Source: Calothrix sp. HK-06 (lineage in GTDB: Bacteria > Cyanobacteriota > Cyanobacteriia > Cyanobacteriales > Nostocaceae). Taken from it: 54,183 nt of DNA. Each line of letters begins with the position of its first letter. Position 1 is the first letter of the stretch. Positions 36,299 to 44,889 of this stretch are shown piece after piece. A program made the translations under genes and the position numbers. The notes beneath the pieces were generated by a model. That model made no database searches. It saw only the letters and a program-made list of their open reading frames with translations, and was not told the DNA's origin. The DNA lies in NCBI RefSeq assembly GCF_001904745.1, contig NZ_MRCD01000064.1, positions 1-54,183 on the forward strand, given 5' to 3'.

Positions 36299-37453
36299 AT
36301 GAACAGTAATATTACAAAATACTCGCAAAAAGCACCAAAGAGACGCGCGCAAAAGTCAATTGTTTTGCTCGCTTTGGTGTTATTTACTTTTGGAACAGTT
36401 GCTTTGAGTAGTTACGGTTGGCGCCAAAGTGTATTATTTTTAATTGGTGGGTTATTTGGAATAACTTTATATTATTCGAGTTTTGGTTTTACTTCAGCTT
36501 ACCGAAAGTTTTTATTTAAACGCGAAGTCAATGGAATTTATGCTCAGTTGTTAATGTTAGCTGTTGCGACAGTTTTATTTGCTCCGATTCTTGCTTCTGG
36601 AACAGCTTTTGGACAAGAAGTTAAAGGGTCTATAGCTCCTGTTGGAATTCAAGGAGCTATTGGTGCTTTACTATTTGGTATTGGAATGCAGATAGCTTCT
36701 GGTTGTGGTTGTGGTTCTCTCTATACTGTTGGTAGCGGTAGTCTCTCAATGATTTTTACCGTGATAGCTTTTTGTGTTGGTTCGTTTTGGGCAAGTTTAA
36801 ATCGTCATGTATGGGCTAATTTACCATCTGTTCCTCCAATTATACTAGGACAGAGCTTAGGTTGGACAGGCGCCGTCTTTTTACAGTTAGCAATATTTAT
36901 ATTACTTGCTGGTTTACTGTGGGTATGGAGTAGAACAATAACGAATAAACCACCAATACCGAATTCGCTTTTATATGGCGCCGTGACTTTAGCTGTTCTA
37001 AATTTTCTCACTTTAATAATTTCTGGTCAACCTTGGCGAATAACTTGGGGTTTTGCTTTATGGAGTGCCAAAATAGCTACTATCTTTGGTTGGAATCCAT
37101 CTAATACTCCATTTTGGACTGGTAAAGCACAGCAAGCAGCATTATCGCAAAGTGTATTTGCCGATATTACCTCTGTTATGAATATTGGTATTATTCTAGG
37201 AGCATTTTTAGCAGCAGCATTTGCAGGTAGACTAATTCCCAAAACCCAAATAACTTTTAATGTCATTGCAGCAACATTCTTAGGTGGACTACTAATGGGT
37301 TATGGTGCCTTAAATGCTTTTGGTTGTAATGTTAATGCCTTTTTTGGCGGTATTGCTTCTACTAGTTTACACGGTTGGGTTTGGATTGTTTTTGCTTTAT
37401 TGGGAAGTTGTATTGGTGTTAACTTACGTCCTGTGTTTAAATTAGATAATTAG
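36299..37453 (+). CDS. YeeE/YedE (TsuA-like) thiosulfate transporter family protein
   Basis: The protein has 384 residues and about ten membrane segments. The conserved cysteine-bearing loops are GMQIASGCGCGSLYTVG (about residue 130) and GYGALNAFGCNVNAFFGG (about 345). In TsuA such cysteines relay thiosulfate across the membrane. The N-terminus is basic and cytoplasmic (SQKAPKRRAQK). It follows the rhodanese and small peptide genes on the same strand, separated only by the CGGATGTAAC hairpin. Uptake of thiosulfate or a related sulfur species is the best reading. Confidence 0.88.
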   Translation: MNSNITKYSQKAPKRRAQKSIVLLALVLFTFGTVALSSYGWRQSVLFLIGGLFGITLYYSSFGFTSAYRKFLFKREVNGIYAQLLMLAVATVLFAPILASGTAFGQEVKGSIAPVGIQGAIGALLFGIGMQIASGCGCGSLYTVGSGSLSMIFTVIAFCVGSFWASLNRHVWANLPSVPPIILGQSLGWTGAVFLQLAIFILLAGLLWVWSRTITNKPPIPNSLLYGAVTLAVLNFLTLIISGQPWRITWGFALWSAKIATIFGWNPSNTPFWTGKAQQAALSQSVFADITSVMNIGIILGAFLAAAFAGRLIPKTQITFNVIAATFLGGLLMGYGALNAFGCNVNAFFGGIASTSLHGWVWIVFALLGSCIGVNLRPVFKLDN

Positions 37454-37486
37454 TAAAAATTGATTTTTTTATTATTAATAGTAAGA

Positions 37487-37512
37487 GATGGGACAGTTCG
37501 GGATGCCCATCC
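37487..37512. terminator. Hairpin between convergent genes
   Basis: GATGGG and CCCATC arms, with an inner GGGATG/CATCCC, lie between the transporter stop (37453) and the flavoprotein stop (37520). It resembles the GGGATGCCC repeats common in filamentous cyanobacteria and could serve both genes. Confidence 0.5.
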
Positions 37513-37519
37513 CACAATT

Positions 37520-38620
37520 TTAGATTTGCTTGAATGCACTGGCGCCTAGTCCTGGTAAAATATTAGTTGTTTTTTGGAGTTCTTGTTCAAGGTGTAGAAG
37601 AGTTGGCGCCATTACTGGTAAAAATGCGACTTCGCGTAGTCGTCTTGCGGTTCCACTGGGTTTTAAGTAAGCGTTGACGCCTTTGGCTTCTAACTCTAAC
37701 CAAACTGAGTCTAGTGCTAGTCTAGTTAAAGCTACTCGCAGTTCTAATATTTCACGTTTTGATGAGTTGAAGTTTTGTAAAGTACCTAGTTTCCAAATTT
37801 GGGCTTCTAACTGAGTTAATGTAAAAGCATTGTATCTAAGACGGTTGATTAATGCTTCTTCGTTGTCTCCGTCTGTACTTTGTAATGTTTCTTGTAGTGA
37901 CCGTCGTGTTATTCCTAGTCCTAAAGCACATTGCATTAATATTAATTTAGGACGAATTTGTGATAAGAATAAATCGGCGTTTTCACTAATAATCCATTGA
38001 CGAGATAAGCATACTTTATTGAGACGCAATGTACTTGTCCATGATGCTTGCAACCCTAGTAGTTGTAAATCATCTCCCCGTTGTATTCCTTTGGCTTTGG
38101 AGGGAACAGCGACTATCAATTTTTTTCCATCATCAGTTTTTGCTGTCACCACTACATAAAAGTTTTTTGGTTGCAAATTAGACACCCACGGTAAGAAACC
38201 TTGTAGAGTTACTGTGTCTCCTCGCAATGATGCATGTATTGGCGCCGAGTCCACAAAATCTTCGTTAACAAAATTTTCTAAGGCTGTGGCGCCAGAGCAT
38301 TCCGCTCGTAAAATTTTGGGCAGTATTTGCAAATTTAACCAACGGTTGGAACTTGATATTAAGTATTCAATAAATGTTCGTTGGCACCAAAATACAAATC
38401 CGCTTGTCAAGCATTGCTCTGAAACGGTTGCTATTTCTTCGACTGCGCTTAGTAATGTTCCACCTGAACCACCAAGATTCTCTGGTACACCGTGCGCTAA
38501 CCGTCCTGAAGAAGAAAGCAGTGAGAGCGATGAAGCAACACTGCACCCAGATACACCTTCATTCAGCCATCCTGCTTGTTCTGCCAAAGACAATTCGATA
38601 GTTCTATGCTGACTAACCAT
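37520..38620 (-). CDS. Acyl-CoA dehydrogenase-like flavoprotein, possibly desulfurisation-type
   Basis: The protein has 366 residues. The acyl-CoA dehydrogenase fold is indicated by GVPENLGGSGGTLLSAVEEI (about residues 39-58), ILPKILRAECSGATAL, LRGDTVTLQGFLPWVSN in the middle beta domain, and a helical C-terminal half. The sequence is divergent, and the typical catalytic glutamate context is not obvious. FMN/FAD monooxygenases of this superfamily (DszC/SfnB-like) act in organosulfur use. That role is inferred from the neighbouring sulfur genes and the divergently transcribed sulfur-poor phycocyanin. The start ATG has AGGAG at good spacing. Only three methionines occur in the chain. Confidence 0.72.
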   Translation of the reverse strand: MVSQHRTIELSLAEQAGWLNEGVSGCSVASSLSLLSSSGRLAHGVPENLGGSGGTLLSAVEEIATVSEQCLTSGFVFWCQRTFIEYLISSSNRWLNLQILPKILRAECSGATALENFVNEDFVDSAPIHASLRGDTVTLQGFLPWVSNLQPKNFYVVVTAKTDDGKKLIVAVPSKAKGIQRGDDLQLLGLQASWTSTLRLNKVCLSRQWIISENADLFLSQIRPKLILMQCALGLGITRRSLQETLQSTDGDNEEALINRLRYNAFTLTQLEAQIWKLGTLQNFNSSKREILELRVALTRLALDSVWLELEAKGVNAYLKPSGTARRLREVAFLPVMAPTLLHLEQELQKTTNILPGLGASAFKQI

Positions 38621-39010
38621 TGATGATTCTCCTTGAATGTAAGTTTGATGACATGACGAAGATAATGGGCGCCCTGACTATACACAATGCCCATCACTTT
38701 ATTAAAGTACACTTCATCGATAGAGTTTAAGTACTTTTATGATATTCACTTTGTCACGAGTTTCTCTAAAACGCAAGTGGATAAAATCAACAAATATTCG
38801 GGGCTAGATGGCGCCAGTCTTGCTTATTCGTGAGTTTGCGCCATTTAAAAACAAATTGAAAACAAATTCCTTAATAAAACTTTACAAAAAGAGGTGGTTG
38901 TGTTTGCACACTTCATGTGGCATACTAGCTTTCATAAAATACGGTAACTCGATAGGGATATTGTATTTACAAGTTAGTGACTAGAGATTCATAATTAGGA
39001 GATTGAAACA
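38621..39010. promoter_or_regulatory. Shared divergent promoter region of the flavoprotein and phycocyanin genes
   Basis: 390 bp between two divergent starts. A possible plus-strand promoter is TTGTGT at about 38898 with ATACTA 18 bases further on; the match is loose. AATTAGGAG precedes the cpcB ATG. Two GGCGCC sites are present. No known sulfur-response operator was recognised, but divergent control of both genes from this stretch is plausible. Confidence 0.45.
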
Positions 39011-39532
39011 ATGGTACTAGATGCATTCACCAAGGTTGTTGCTCAAGCAGATACACGCGGGGAGTACCTGAATAATTCGCAGTTAGATGCTTTGCTCAAC
39101 CTTGTCAGAGAAGGAAATAAGCGTGTAGATATTGTGAATCGTATTTCGAGCAATGCTTCAGCAATTGTTTCTAATGCTGCACGTTCATTGTTTGAAGAGC
39201 AACCCCAACTGATTGCTCCTGGTGGTAATGCATATACTAATCGTCGTGCAGCAGCTTGCTTACGAGATTTAGAAATTATTTTGCGCTATGTGACTTATGC
39301 CATATTTGCAGGTGATACGAGCGTGTTAGATGACCGTGCTTTAAACGGTTTGCGAGAAACTTATTTGGCACTTGGAACTCCAGGAGCTTCAGTAGCAGTT
39401 GGAATTCAAAAGCTCAAAGAAGCTTCACTTGCAATTGCAGGTGACCCAAATGGAATTACTCGTGGAGATTGCAGCGCTTTACTTGCTGAAGTGGCTAGTT
39501 ACTTTGACCGTGCAGCATCAGCAGTTGCATAA
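39011..39532 (+). CDS. cpcB: Phycocyanin beta subunit, methionine/cysteine-depleted (PC-3 type)
   Basis: The protein has 173 residues and is collinear with CpcB ([20 protein letters not shown] region; GGNAY with the Asn that is usually methylated). The chromophore cysteines are Cys83 and Cys154. They are the only cysteines; the third one usual in CpcB (VLDDRCLNGL) is Ala110 here. The only methionine is the initiator. Positions that are normally Met read Ala (RRAAAC), Leu (RDLEII) and Leu (QKLKE). This matches the phycocyanin-3 that Calothrix PCC 7601 makes under sulfur starvation. It absorbs light in phycobilisome rods. It is the first gene of a two-gene operon with cpcA. Confidence 0.95.
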   Translation: MVLDAFTKVVAQADTRGEYLNNSQLDALLNLVREGNKRVDIVNRISSNASAIVSNAARSLFEEQPQLIAPGGNAYTNRRAAACLRDLEIILRYVTYAIFAGDTSVLDDRALNGLRETYLALGTPGASVAVGIQKLKEASLAIAGDPNGITRGDCSALLAEVASYFDRAASAVA

Positions 39533-39594
39533 ATTAATTAGAAACTTAAACCTTCTTTTCTTTGTACACAAACTTTGCAGGGAGATTACAAATC

Positions 39595-40086
39595 ATGTCC
39601 AAAACACCTTTAACAGAAGCAATTGCAACAGCAGATTCACAAGGTCGCTTTTTGAGCAGCACAGAATTCCAAGTTGCTTTTGGACGATTTAGACAAGCAG
39701 CAGCATCACTCGAAGCAGTGAAAACTTTGTCTGGTAAAGCGCAAAGTCTTGCTGAAGCAGCAGCAAACGCTGTGTACCAGAAATATCCTTATACCACTCA
39801 ATTACAAGGTCCCAACTATGCATCAGATGCACGTGGTAAGCAAAAATGCGTGCGTGACATTGGTTACTACTTGCGAATCATTACATATGCATTAGTTGCA
39901 GGTGGTACAGGGCCAATTGATGATTATTTGATTGCTGGTTTAACTGAAATTAACAAATCTTTTGAATTGTCACCTAGCTGGTATGTCGAAGCTCTGAAAT
40001 ACATTAAAGCTAATCATGGTCTGAGTGGCGACCCTGCTGTAGAAGCCAATTCTTACATTGATTATGTAATTAATTCCTTGAGCTAG
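39595..40086 (+). CDS. cpcA: Phycocyanin alpha subunit, methionine/cysteine-depleted (PC-3 type)
   Basis: The protein has 163 residues, the canonical CpcA length, from ATG at 39595 with AGGGAG as ribosome site. A longer frame to 39562 has no such site. Chromophore Cys85 lies in [20 protein letters not shown] and is the only cysteine; the initiator is the only methionine. The C-terminus [20 protein letters not shown] is standard. It pairs with the beta subunit, 62 bp upstream. No rod-linker or rod-cap gene follows; a terminator and then an MFS carrier come next. Linkers from another cpc operon would therefore be needed. Confidence 0.95.
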   Translation: MSKTPLTEAIATADSQGRFLSSTEFQVAFGRFRQAAASLEAVKTLSGKAQSLAEAAANAVYQKYPYTTQLQGPNYASDARGKQKCVRDIGYYLRIITYALVAGGTGPIDDYLIAGLTEINKSFELSPSWYVEALKYIKANHGLSGDPAVEANSYIDYVINSLS

Positions 40087-40148
40087 TTTTTCGTCGTCTT
40101 CCAGAAATTTCCTTAATTCCGATAAAGTTCTCCTATTTCTGCTTGATG

Positions 40149-40193
40149 GGTAGTGGATAGTTCTAAGCGTTACTATCTACTACCTGTTTTTTT
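40149..40193 (+). terminator. Intrinsic terminator of the cpcBA unit
   Basis: GGTAGTGGATAGT and ACTATCTACTACC pair with one G-T position around a ten-base loop, followed by TG and a run of seven T. Confidence 0.88.
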
Positions 40194-40301
40194 ATCAATA
40201 TTGATGGGAAAAAGTTGATTTCTGATTCCAATGCGTGCGTGGGAACGTTTATCCTAGGAAAAAGATGATAAAACTTTTATTCCTCGGAATTTATAAGCAC
40301 A

Positions 40302-41729
40302 ATGGCTAGCGGAAATTTATCAAGTTCACAGTCCGATGCACACAGTCTACCAAAGGTCGATACTTTAACGATGTTTCGACTGGGCTTTTTTCAAATGGCT
40401 TTAGGGATAATGTCGGTTTTGACGTTAGGTGTGCTTAACCGCATCATGATTGATGAGTTGAAGGTTCCTGCGTTTATAACAGCACTGGCTATTGCAATGC
40501 ATCAATTTGTTGCTCCGGTTCGCATATGGTTTGGACAGATTTCTGACTCAAAGCCATTTTTAGGACATCATCGTACGGGTTATATATGGTTAGGCGCCGC
40601 TTTATTTGCTTCTTCAGCTTTTTTGGCAGTACAAGTTGTTTGGCAGGTTGGTAATAGTTTACAACCAGGAGGCGCCTGGACAAGTCAAACTACAATGTGG
40701 GTAGCACTGCTAGGGTTAGTATTTGCCATATATGGAGTTGCATTAAGCGCTAGTTCTACACCTTTCACTGCACTATTAGTAGATATCTCTGATCAAGACA
40801 ACCGTTCCAAAATAGTTGGTATTGTTTGGTCAATGTTGATGGTGGGCATTATTATCGGCGCCATAACTAGTAGTGGGTTGCTTAGACAAATTCAACTAAA
40901 CGCACCAATTGAAGTTATTCAAACTCAAGTTAACCGCTTATTTACCATAATACCAGGGGTTGCATTTTTGCTGTGCTTTATTGGGACAGTTGGTGTTGAG
41001 AAAAAATACTCGCGTATGAGTACACGTTCTGCACCAACTGTTCGAGAAGATAAAATTACCCTAGGTCATGCGTTGACAATATTAACAGCTAGTCGCCAAA
41101 CAGGAATATTTTTTACTTTCTTACTAGTAATGACCATCAGCTTATTTATGCAAGATGCAGTGATGGAACCTTATGGGGGCGAAGTATTTAAAATGACCAT
41201 TGCTGAGACAACTAAGTTAAATGCATTTTTTGGAACCGGTACACTGCTTGGCTTAGGACTAACGGGTATTTTAATCGCACCACGTATTGGTAAAAAAACT
41301 ACTACCAAACTTGGATGTATTGGCGTTGCTATTTGCTTCATACTACTAATCTTTGCTGGAGTAACCGCTAATCCAAAAGTGCTGCAATTGTGTTTAATCT
41401 TATTTGGGTTTGCTTCAGGTGTCACTACAACAGGCGCCCTTAGTTTAATGTTAGACTTAACCGCCGCCGAAGCCGCAGGAACATTTGTAGGCGCCTGGGG
41501 TCTAGCACAAGCAATGTCACGTGCATTTGCAACAGTATCAGGAGGGGCAGTATTGAATTTTGGCAAATACTTATTTAGTACACCCCTAATGTCATATAGC
41601 TTAGTCTTTACAGTCCAAGCAATTGGTATGATAGTAGCGCTATCATTTTTAGCGCGCGTCAACGTCAGTGAATTTCAACGCGACGCAAAAGATACAATGT
41701 CTTCAATCTTAGAACAAGAATTAGATTAA
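40302..41729 (+). CDS. PucC/BCH-family MFS carrier
   Basis: The protein has 475 residues and about twelve membrane segments. The N-terminal block MFRLGFFQMALGIMSVLTLG, then NRIMIDELKVPAF and VRIWFGQISDSKPFLGHHRT, is diagnostic of the PucC/LhaA family, implicated in assembly of (bacterio)chlorophyll light-harvesting proteins. Cyanobacterial members may deliver chlorophyll or pigment. It contains about twenty methionines, so the sulfur-sparing composition of cpcBA does not extend to it, and a terminator separates the two. A functional link to the antenna is possible but unproven. Confidence 0.88.
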   Translation: MASGNLSSSQSDAHSLPKVDTLTMFRLGFFQMALGIMSVLTLGVLNRIMIDELKVPAFITALAIAMHQFVAPVRIWFGQISDSKPFLGHHRTGYIWLGAALFASSAFLAVQVVWQVGNSLQPGGAWTSQTTMWVALLGLVFAIYGVALSASSTPFTALLVDISDQDNRSKIVGIVWSMLMVGIIIGAITSSGLLRQIQLNAPIEVIQTQVNRLFTIIPGVAFLLCFIGTVGVEKKYSRMSTRSAPTVREDKITLGHALTILTASRQTGIFFTFLLVMTISLFMQDAVMEPYGGEVFKMTIAETTKLNAFFGTGTLLGLGLTGILIAPRIGKKTTTKLGCIGVAICFILLIFAGVTANPKVLQLCLILFGFASGVTTTGALSLMLDLTAAEAAGTFVGAWGLAQAMSRAFATVSGGAVLNFGKYLFSTPLMSYSLVFTVQAIGMIVALSFLARVNVSEFQRDAKDTMSSILEQELD

Positions 41730-41747
41730 CATTTATGGGTTAGGTAA

Positions 41748-41769
41748 AGACGCGATGTTCCTCGCGTCT
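41748..41769. terminator. Hairpin, GAGACG family
   Basis: AGACGCGA and TCGCGTCT around TGTTCC, 19 bases past the MFS stop. There is no long T run. Confidence 0.55.
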
Positions 41770-41804
41770 CTACTGGTAACTCATAACTCCTAACTTTTAC
41801 ACTT

Positions 41805-42599
41805 ATGATGGATTTTTGGACGACGATTCTCGAATTTGCTCAAACAACTTGTGAAAACGTTGGCAGTCAACTTATTCAAGATTTTGGAAAGGTAAGCTCA
41901 GAGCAAAAAGCTGATGGTAGTTTGGTTACAAAGGCTGATAAGTGGGCAGACCAAGTTATTCGCGATGCAATTATTGCTAGTTTTAATGGTTATGGAATTC
42001 TAACTGAAGAGGGTAATAAGATATTGCCTGATACTGAGTGGTGTTGGGTAGTTGACCCGTTAGATGGTACTACTAACTTTGCACGTGGTCTTCCACTTTG
42101 GTCTATTTCTTTAGGTTTACTGTATAAAGGCACACCTATTTTTGGTTTTGTTTATGTGCCTACACTGAAAGAGTCTTATTATGGATTTTACTCTGGTGAT
42201 TCTGGATTGGAGACACCTACAGGCGCCTTTCGTAATAATCACCCGATACATACAAGTAATGATGACAAGAGTGGAAATCATTTTTTCAACGTTTGTTCGC
42301 GTAGTACTTCGGTAATTCAAAAAGATTTTCCGTGTAAAATTAGGATGCTAGGGGTAGCAAGCTATAATTTTCTCACTGTTGCTACTGGCGCCGTATTGGG
42401 TGGTATTGAAGCTACACCTAAAATTTGGGATATCGCAGCAGCATGGGTTATTGTTCAAGCAGCAGGTGGAACTTGGATATCATTAGATTCAAAACCTTTC
42501 CCTGCTAAACCAGGAGTTGATTATAGTAATATTTCTTATCCAACTCTTGTTTTGAGTCGTTCGGAATTATTACCTGTATTTAAACCATTTTTGGATTGA
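41805..42599 (+). CDS. Inositol monophosphatase family protein
   Basis: The protein has 264 residues. Metal-binding and phosphatase motifs are present: LTEEGNK (about residue 67, Glu ligand), VVDPLDGTTNFARGLPLW (about 83, Asp ligands) and WDIAAAWVIVQAAGG (about 208). The family hydrolyses inositol-1-phosphate, histidinol phosphate, 3'-phosphoadenosine 5'-phosphate or related substrates, and the sequence does not discriminate between them. PAP recycling would fit sulfur metabolism, but there is no direct support. Two ATGs are adjacent at the start. It appears to be a single-gene unit. Confidence 0.9.
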   Translation: MMDFWTTILEFAQTTCENVGSQLIQDFGKVSSEQKADGSLVTKADKWADQVIRDAIIASFNGYGILTEEGNKILPDTEWCWVVDPLDGTTNFARGLPLWSISLGLLYKGTPIFGFVYVPTLKESYYGFYSGDSGLETPTGAFRNNHPIHTSNDDKSGNHFFNVCSRSTSVIQKDFPCKIRMLGVASYNFLTVATGAVLGGIEATPKIWDIAAAWVIVQAAGGTWISLDSKPFPAKPGVDYSNISYPTLVLSRSELLPVFKPFLD

Positions 42600-42612
42600 A
42601 CGCGCGGATATT

Positions 42613-42644
42613 GGATGCGTGACACCACTTTTTCACGCACCCTA
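42613..42644. repeat. Short TGCGTGA/TCACGCA hairpin element
   Basis: TGCGTGA at 42616-42622 and TCACGCA at 42633-42639, followed by CCCTAC. A compact member of the GGTGCGTGACGC family, lying between convergent gene ends. Confidence 0.6.
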
Positions 42645-42652
42645 CGAAGATT

Positions 42653-43333
42653 CTACCCTCCGAGTTGTCGCAATGTTGCGTCAATACGGGTGACGTTTTC
42701 TTGTTTCCCTTGTTTTGCGTATATTTCGCGCGCTCTTCTGAACAAAGTGACTGCATCCCCTCGTTTGCCTTGTTTCATTAAGAATGTACCCCGTAATTCA
42801 AAGACTTGAGGATTGTTTCTATCTAAATTCATTGCTTGCTCGGTTGCCCACATTGCGTTACTTGTTTCCCCTAAACGCAGTAACACTGTTGCTAGTCCTA
42901 AATAAGCATCAACACTATTGCGGTTGAGTTGAATAGCTTTACGATACGCATCCTTTGCTGTACGGTTATCGCCTAAGTTACCACTAATGTAAGCTAATGC
43001 ATATTGATAGTCACCGTTATTAGGGTTGAGTGATACTGCCCGACGATAAGATGATAATGCAGCTTGGAGATTTCCTTGTAATGCTTGTAAGTAACCTATT
43101 CCCGACTGAATTGAGGCATTTTTTGGTTCTAAGGTTGCTGCTTGTTGATAAACGCTTATTGCCCCATTATAGTCGCCTGAATCAACCATCCGGCGCCCGT
43201 CCTCTAAAAGCTGTTTAACCTCTTGGTTTGTACGTTGCGCTACAACAACCTGCGCGGAAGCTACCGTGGGTACTGTTACCGCAATGCTTCCCAGTAAGAG
43301 AACGCTTAAAATAAATGCTGTTCGATTATACAC
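42653..43333 (-). CDS. Exported TPR-repeat protein
   Basis: The protein has 226 residues and starts with GTG at 43331-43333. A signal peptide (AFILSVLLLGSIAVTVPTVASAQ) is followed by about five tetratricopeptide repeats, for example SGDYNGAISVYQQAATLEPK, GNLQAALSSYRRAVSLNPN and NRTAKDAYRKAIQLNRN. It is probably a periplasmic scaffold for protein contacts. The partner is unknown and neighbouring genes give no clue. Confidence 0.85.
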   Translation of the reverse strand: MYNRTAFILSVLLLGSIAVTVPTVASAQVVVAQRTNQEVKQLLEDGRRMVDSGDYNGAISVYQQAATLEPKNASIQSGIGYLQALQGNLQAALSSYRRAVSLNPNNGDYQYALAYISGNLGDNRTAKDAYRKAIQLNRNSVDAYLGLATVLLRLGETSNAMWATEQAMNLDRNNPQVFELRGTFLMKQGKRGDAVTLFRRAREIYAKQGKQENVTRIDATLRQLGG

Positions 43334-43609
43334 AGTAAATTTCCTGAAAGTTTTTTGCCAATGTTATGATTCAAAATTTCCGTAATTGCTTGTACATTAA
43401 AACAAAAATATTCAGTTTTGAAAACTCCATTACTCAACTTTTACAAAAGATTTACTATTGAGACAGTATGTTCCCTGTTTCCAAATCTTAAATAAAGGCT
43501 TAGGAACGTTACAGTTACATGTTATACGGATGTAACAAATACTGATTCTTACATTTTGAGTCAATTTGACTTAAAACTCAGCCTTATTCACATTTTCGAG
43601 GATAATGCA

Positions 43610-43933
43610 ATGATTTTAACGACTACAGATGTTATTCAAGGTACGGTGGTTCAGTCTTACCTGGGTGTTGTTACTGCACAGGTTGTTTATGGCAGCAATT
43701 TCCTGCGTGATTTTTTTGCGGGCATTCGCGATATTATTGGTGGACGCACTGCTAGTTATGAGAGATTGTTTGAAGAAGGACAACAGAAAGCTCTTAATGA
43801 ACTTGAACAACGAGCTAGGCGCCTGGGAGCTAATGCTGTTGTTGGTATAGAAATTGACACAGGTACTATTAATGTTGACCAATCTGGGGTTCTTTTGCTT
43901 ATAACTGCTAGTGGGACTGCGGTTAGAGTTTGA
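43610..43933 (+). CDS. YbjQ/UPF0145 family protein
   Basis: The protein has 107 residues from ATG at 43610, preceded by GAGGATAA. A frame reaching 43556 is longer than the family norm. VIQGTVVQSYLGVVTAQVVYG at the start, the central DIIGGRTASYERLFEEG block and the ANAVVGIEIDTGTI strand match the YbjQ family, small proteins forming pentameric beta-rich rings of unknown role. It has normal family length and a single-gene layout. Confidence 0.9.
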   Translation: MILTTTDVIQGTVVQSYLGVVTAQVVYGSNFLRDFFAGIRDIIGGRTASYERLFEEGQQKALNELEQRARRLGANAVVGIEIDTGTINVDQSGVLLLITASGTAVRV

Positions 43934-43962
43934 TTGGTGGAATGATTTAATGTGAATTAAAT

Positions 43963-44025
43963 GGTGCGTGACGCTATGAGGTTATTGGCTTCGTTGTTAG
44001 GTTTTAATGGCGTTACGCACCCTAC
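43963..44025. repeat. GGTGCGTGACGC hairpin element
   Basis: GGTGCGTGACGC at 43963-43974 pairs with GCGTTACGCACC at 44010-44021 with one mismatch, followed by CTAC. Same family as 20639 and 26629. Confidence 0.75.
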
Positions 44026-44190
44026 GTGTTAATTTTTAATTTCAATTTAATCAATTATTTTTTTCTGACTGTGGATAGATTACATAAGTATTTCTAGTGA
44101 TAGATTTGTTTGGGCTTGATATAGCTTTAAATCATAGACATCATCGGAAAGCAAGACAAAAAATTTACTTCAGAGGTAAGGAGAAAGGCG

Positions 44191-44820
44191 ATGTCATATG
44201 TAAATCGAGTTGGTGATGATGTTATTCAAGAACCTGCTGTGGTTGGGCGTGTCGCCGATTACCATGACCGCGTTCGCTGGGGTCCTATCATATCTGGTTT
44301 ATTGGTCGCATTGGCTACTCAATTGATTTTAAGTGCGATGTTTTCTGCTATCGGCGCCGGTACTGTTGAAGGTTCTGGCAGACCTAGAACAATTGCAGGA
44401 GATGTTGCTGGTAATGTTGGTATTTGGTCTACTATTGGTTTATTAATTTCTTTATTTACTGGTGGTTGGGTAACTGCACGCGCTTGTGGTCCCATGAATC
44501 GTAATACTGCGTTACTTAATGGCGCCATTCTTTGGGCAACAACTTTAGCTGTTAGTTCTTGGTTGCTAGCAAGCGGTGTGTCTGGTGCTTTTGGTGTTGC
44601 TGCTTCAAATGCTGGCGAAGTTATTAACCAAGTACAGCAACAAGGTGGTGTTAATAATGTTCCTCAACCCAATGTCAGCGCACAACAAGCTCGCGAAACT
44701 GCTGCTGCTGTTCGTCAAGGTTTATGGTGGTTCGTGTTTGGTTCGCTGCTTGGACTTCTCGCTTCTATGATAGGCGCCGCAGCTGGTACACGCAGTCCAC
44801 GCAATAATAATTACGCTTAA
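44191..44820 (+). CDS. Integral membrane protein, unknown function
   Basis: The protein has 209 residues. A strong ribosome site (GGTAAGGAG) precedes ATG 44191. Four hydrophobic segments are visible: about residues 30-52 (WGPIISGLLVALATQLILSA), 77-95, 106-128 and 172-197. A Gln/Asn-rich soluble loop lies between the last two. It has a glycine/alanine-rich helix pattern like small cyanobacterial membrane proteins of unknown role. A terminator follows. I do not recognise a named family. Confidence 0.7.
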   Translation: MSYVNRVGDDVIQEPAVVGRVADYHDRVRWGPIISGLLVALATQLILSAMFSAIGAGTVEGSGRPRTIAGDVAGNVGIWSTIGLLISLFTGGWVTARACGPMNRNTALLNGAILWATTLAVSSWLLASGVSGAFGVAASNAGEVINQVQQQGGVNNVPQPNVSAQQARETAAAVRQGLWWFVFGSLLGLLASMIGAAAGTRSPRNNNYA

Positions 44821-44854
44821 TATTTTTCTACAATCAGCAATCACTTCCTTAAAG

Positions 44855-44874
44855 CACCCGTTTGGGTGTTTTTT
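44855..44874 (+). terminator. Intrinsic terminator
   Basis: CACCC, loop GTTT, GGGTG, then six T, 34 bases past the membrane protein stop. Confidence 0.85.
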
Positions 44875-44889
44875 ATGTTGTGGGAGTGA

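Noticed and set aside
39011-40086. Phycoerythrocyanin or allophycocyanin instead of phycocyanin
   Set aside because: Beta has both the Cys83 and Cys154 sites with CpcB-type sequence around them ([15 protein letters not shown]), and alpha ends with the CpcA pattern; allophycocyanin lacks the second beta site.
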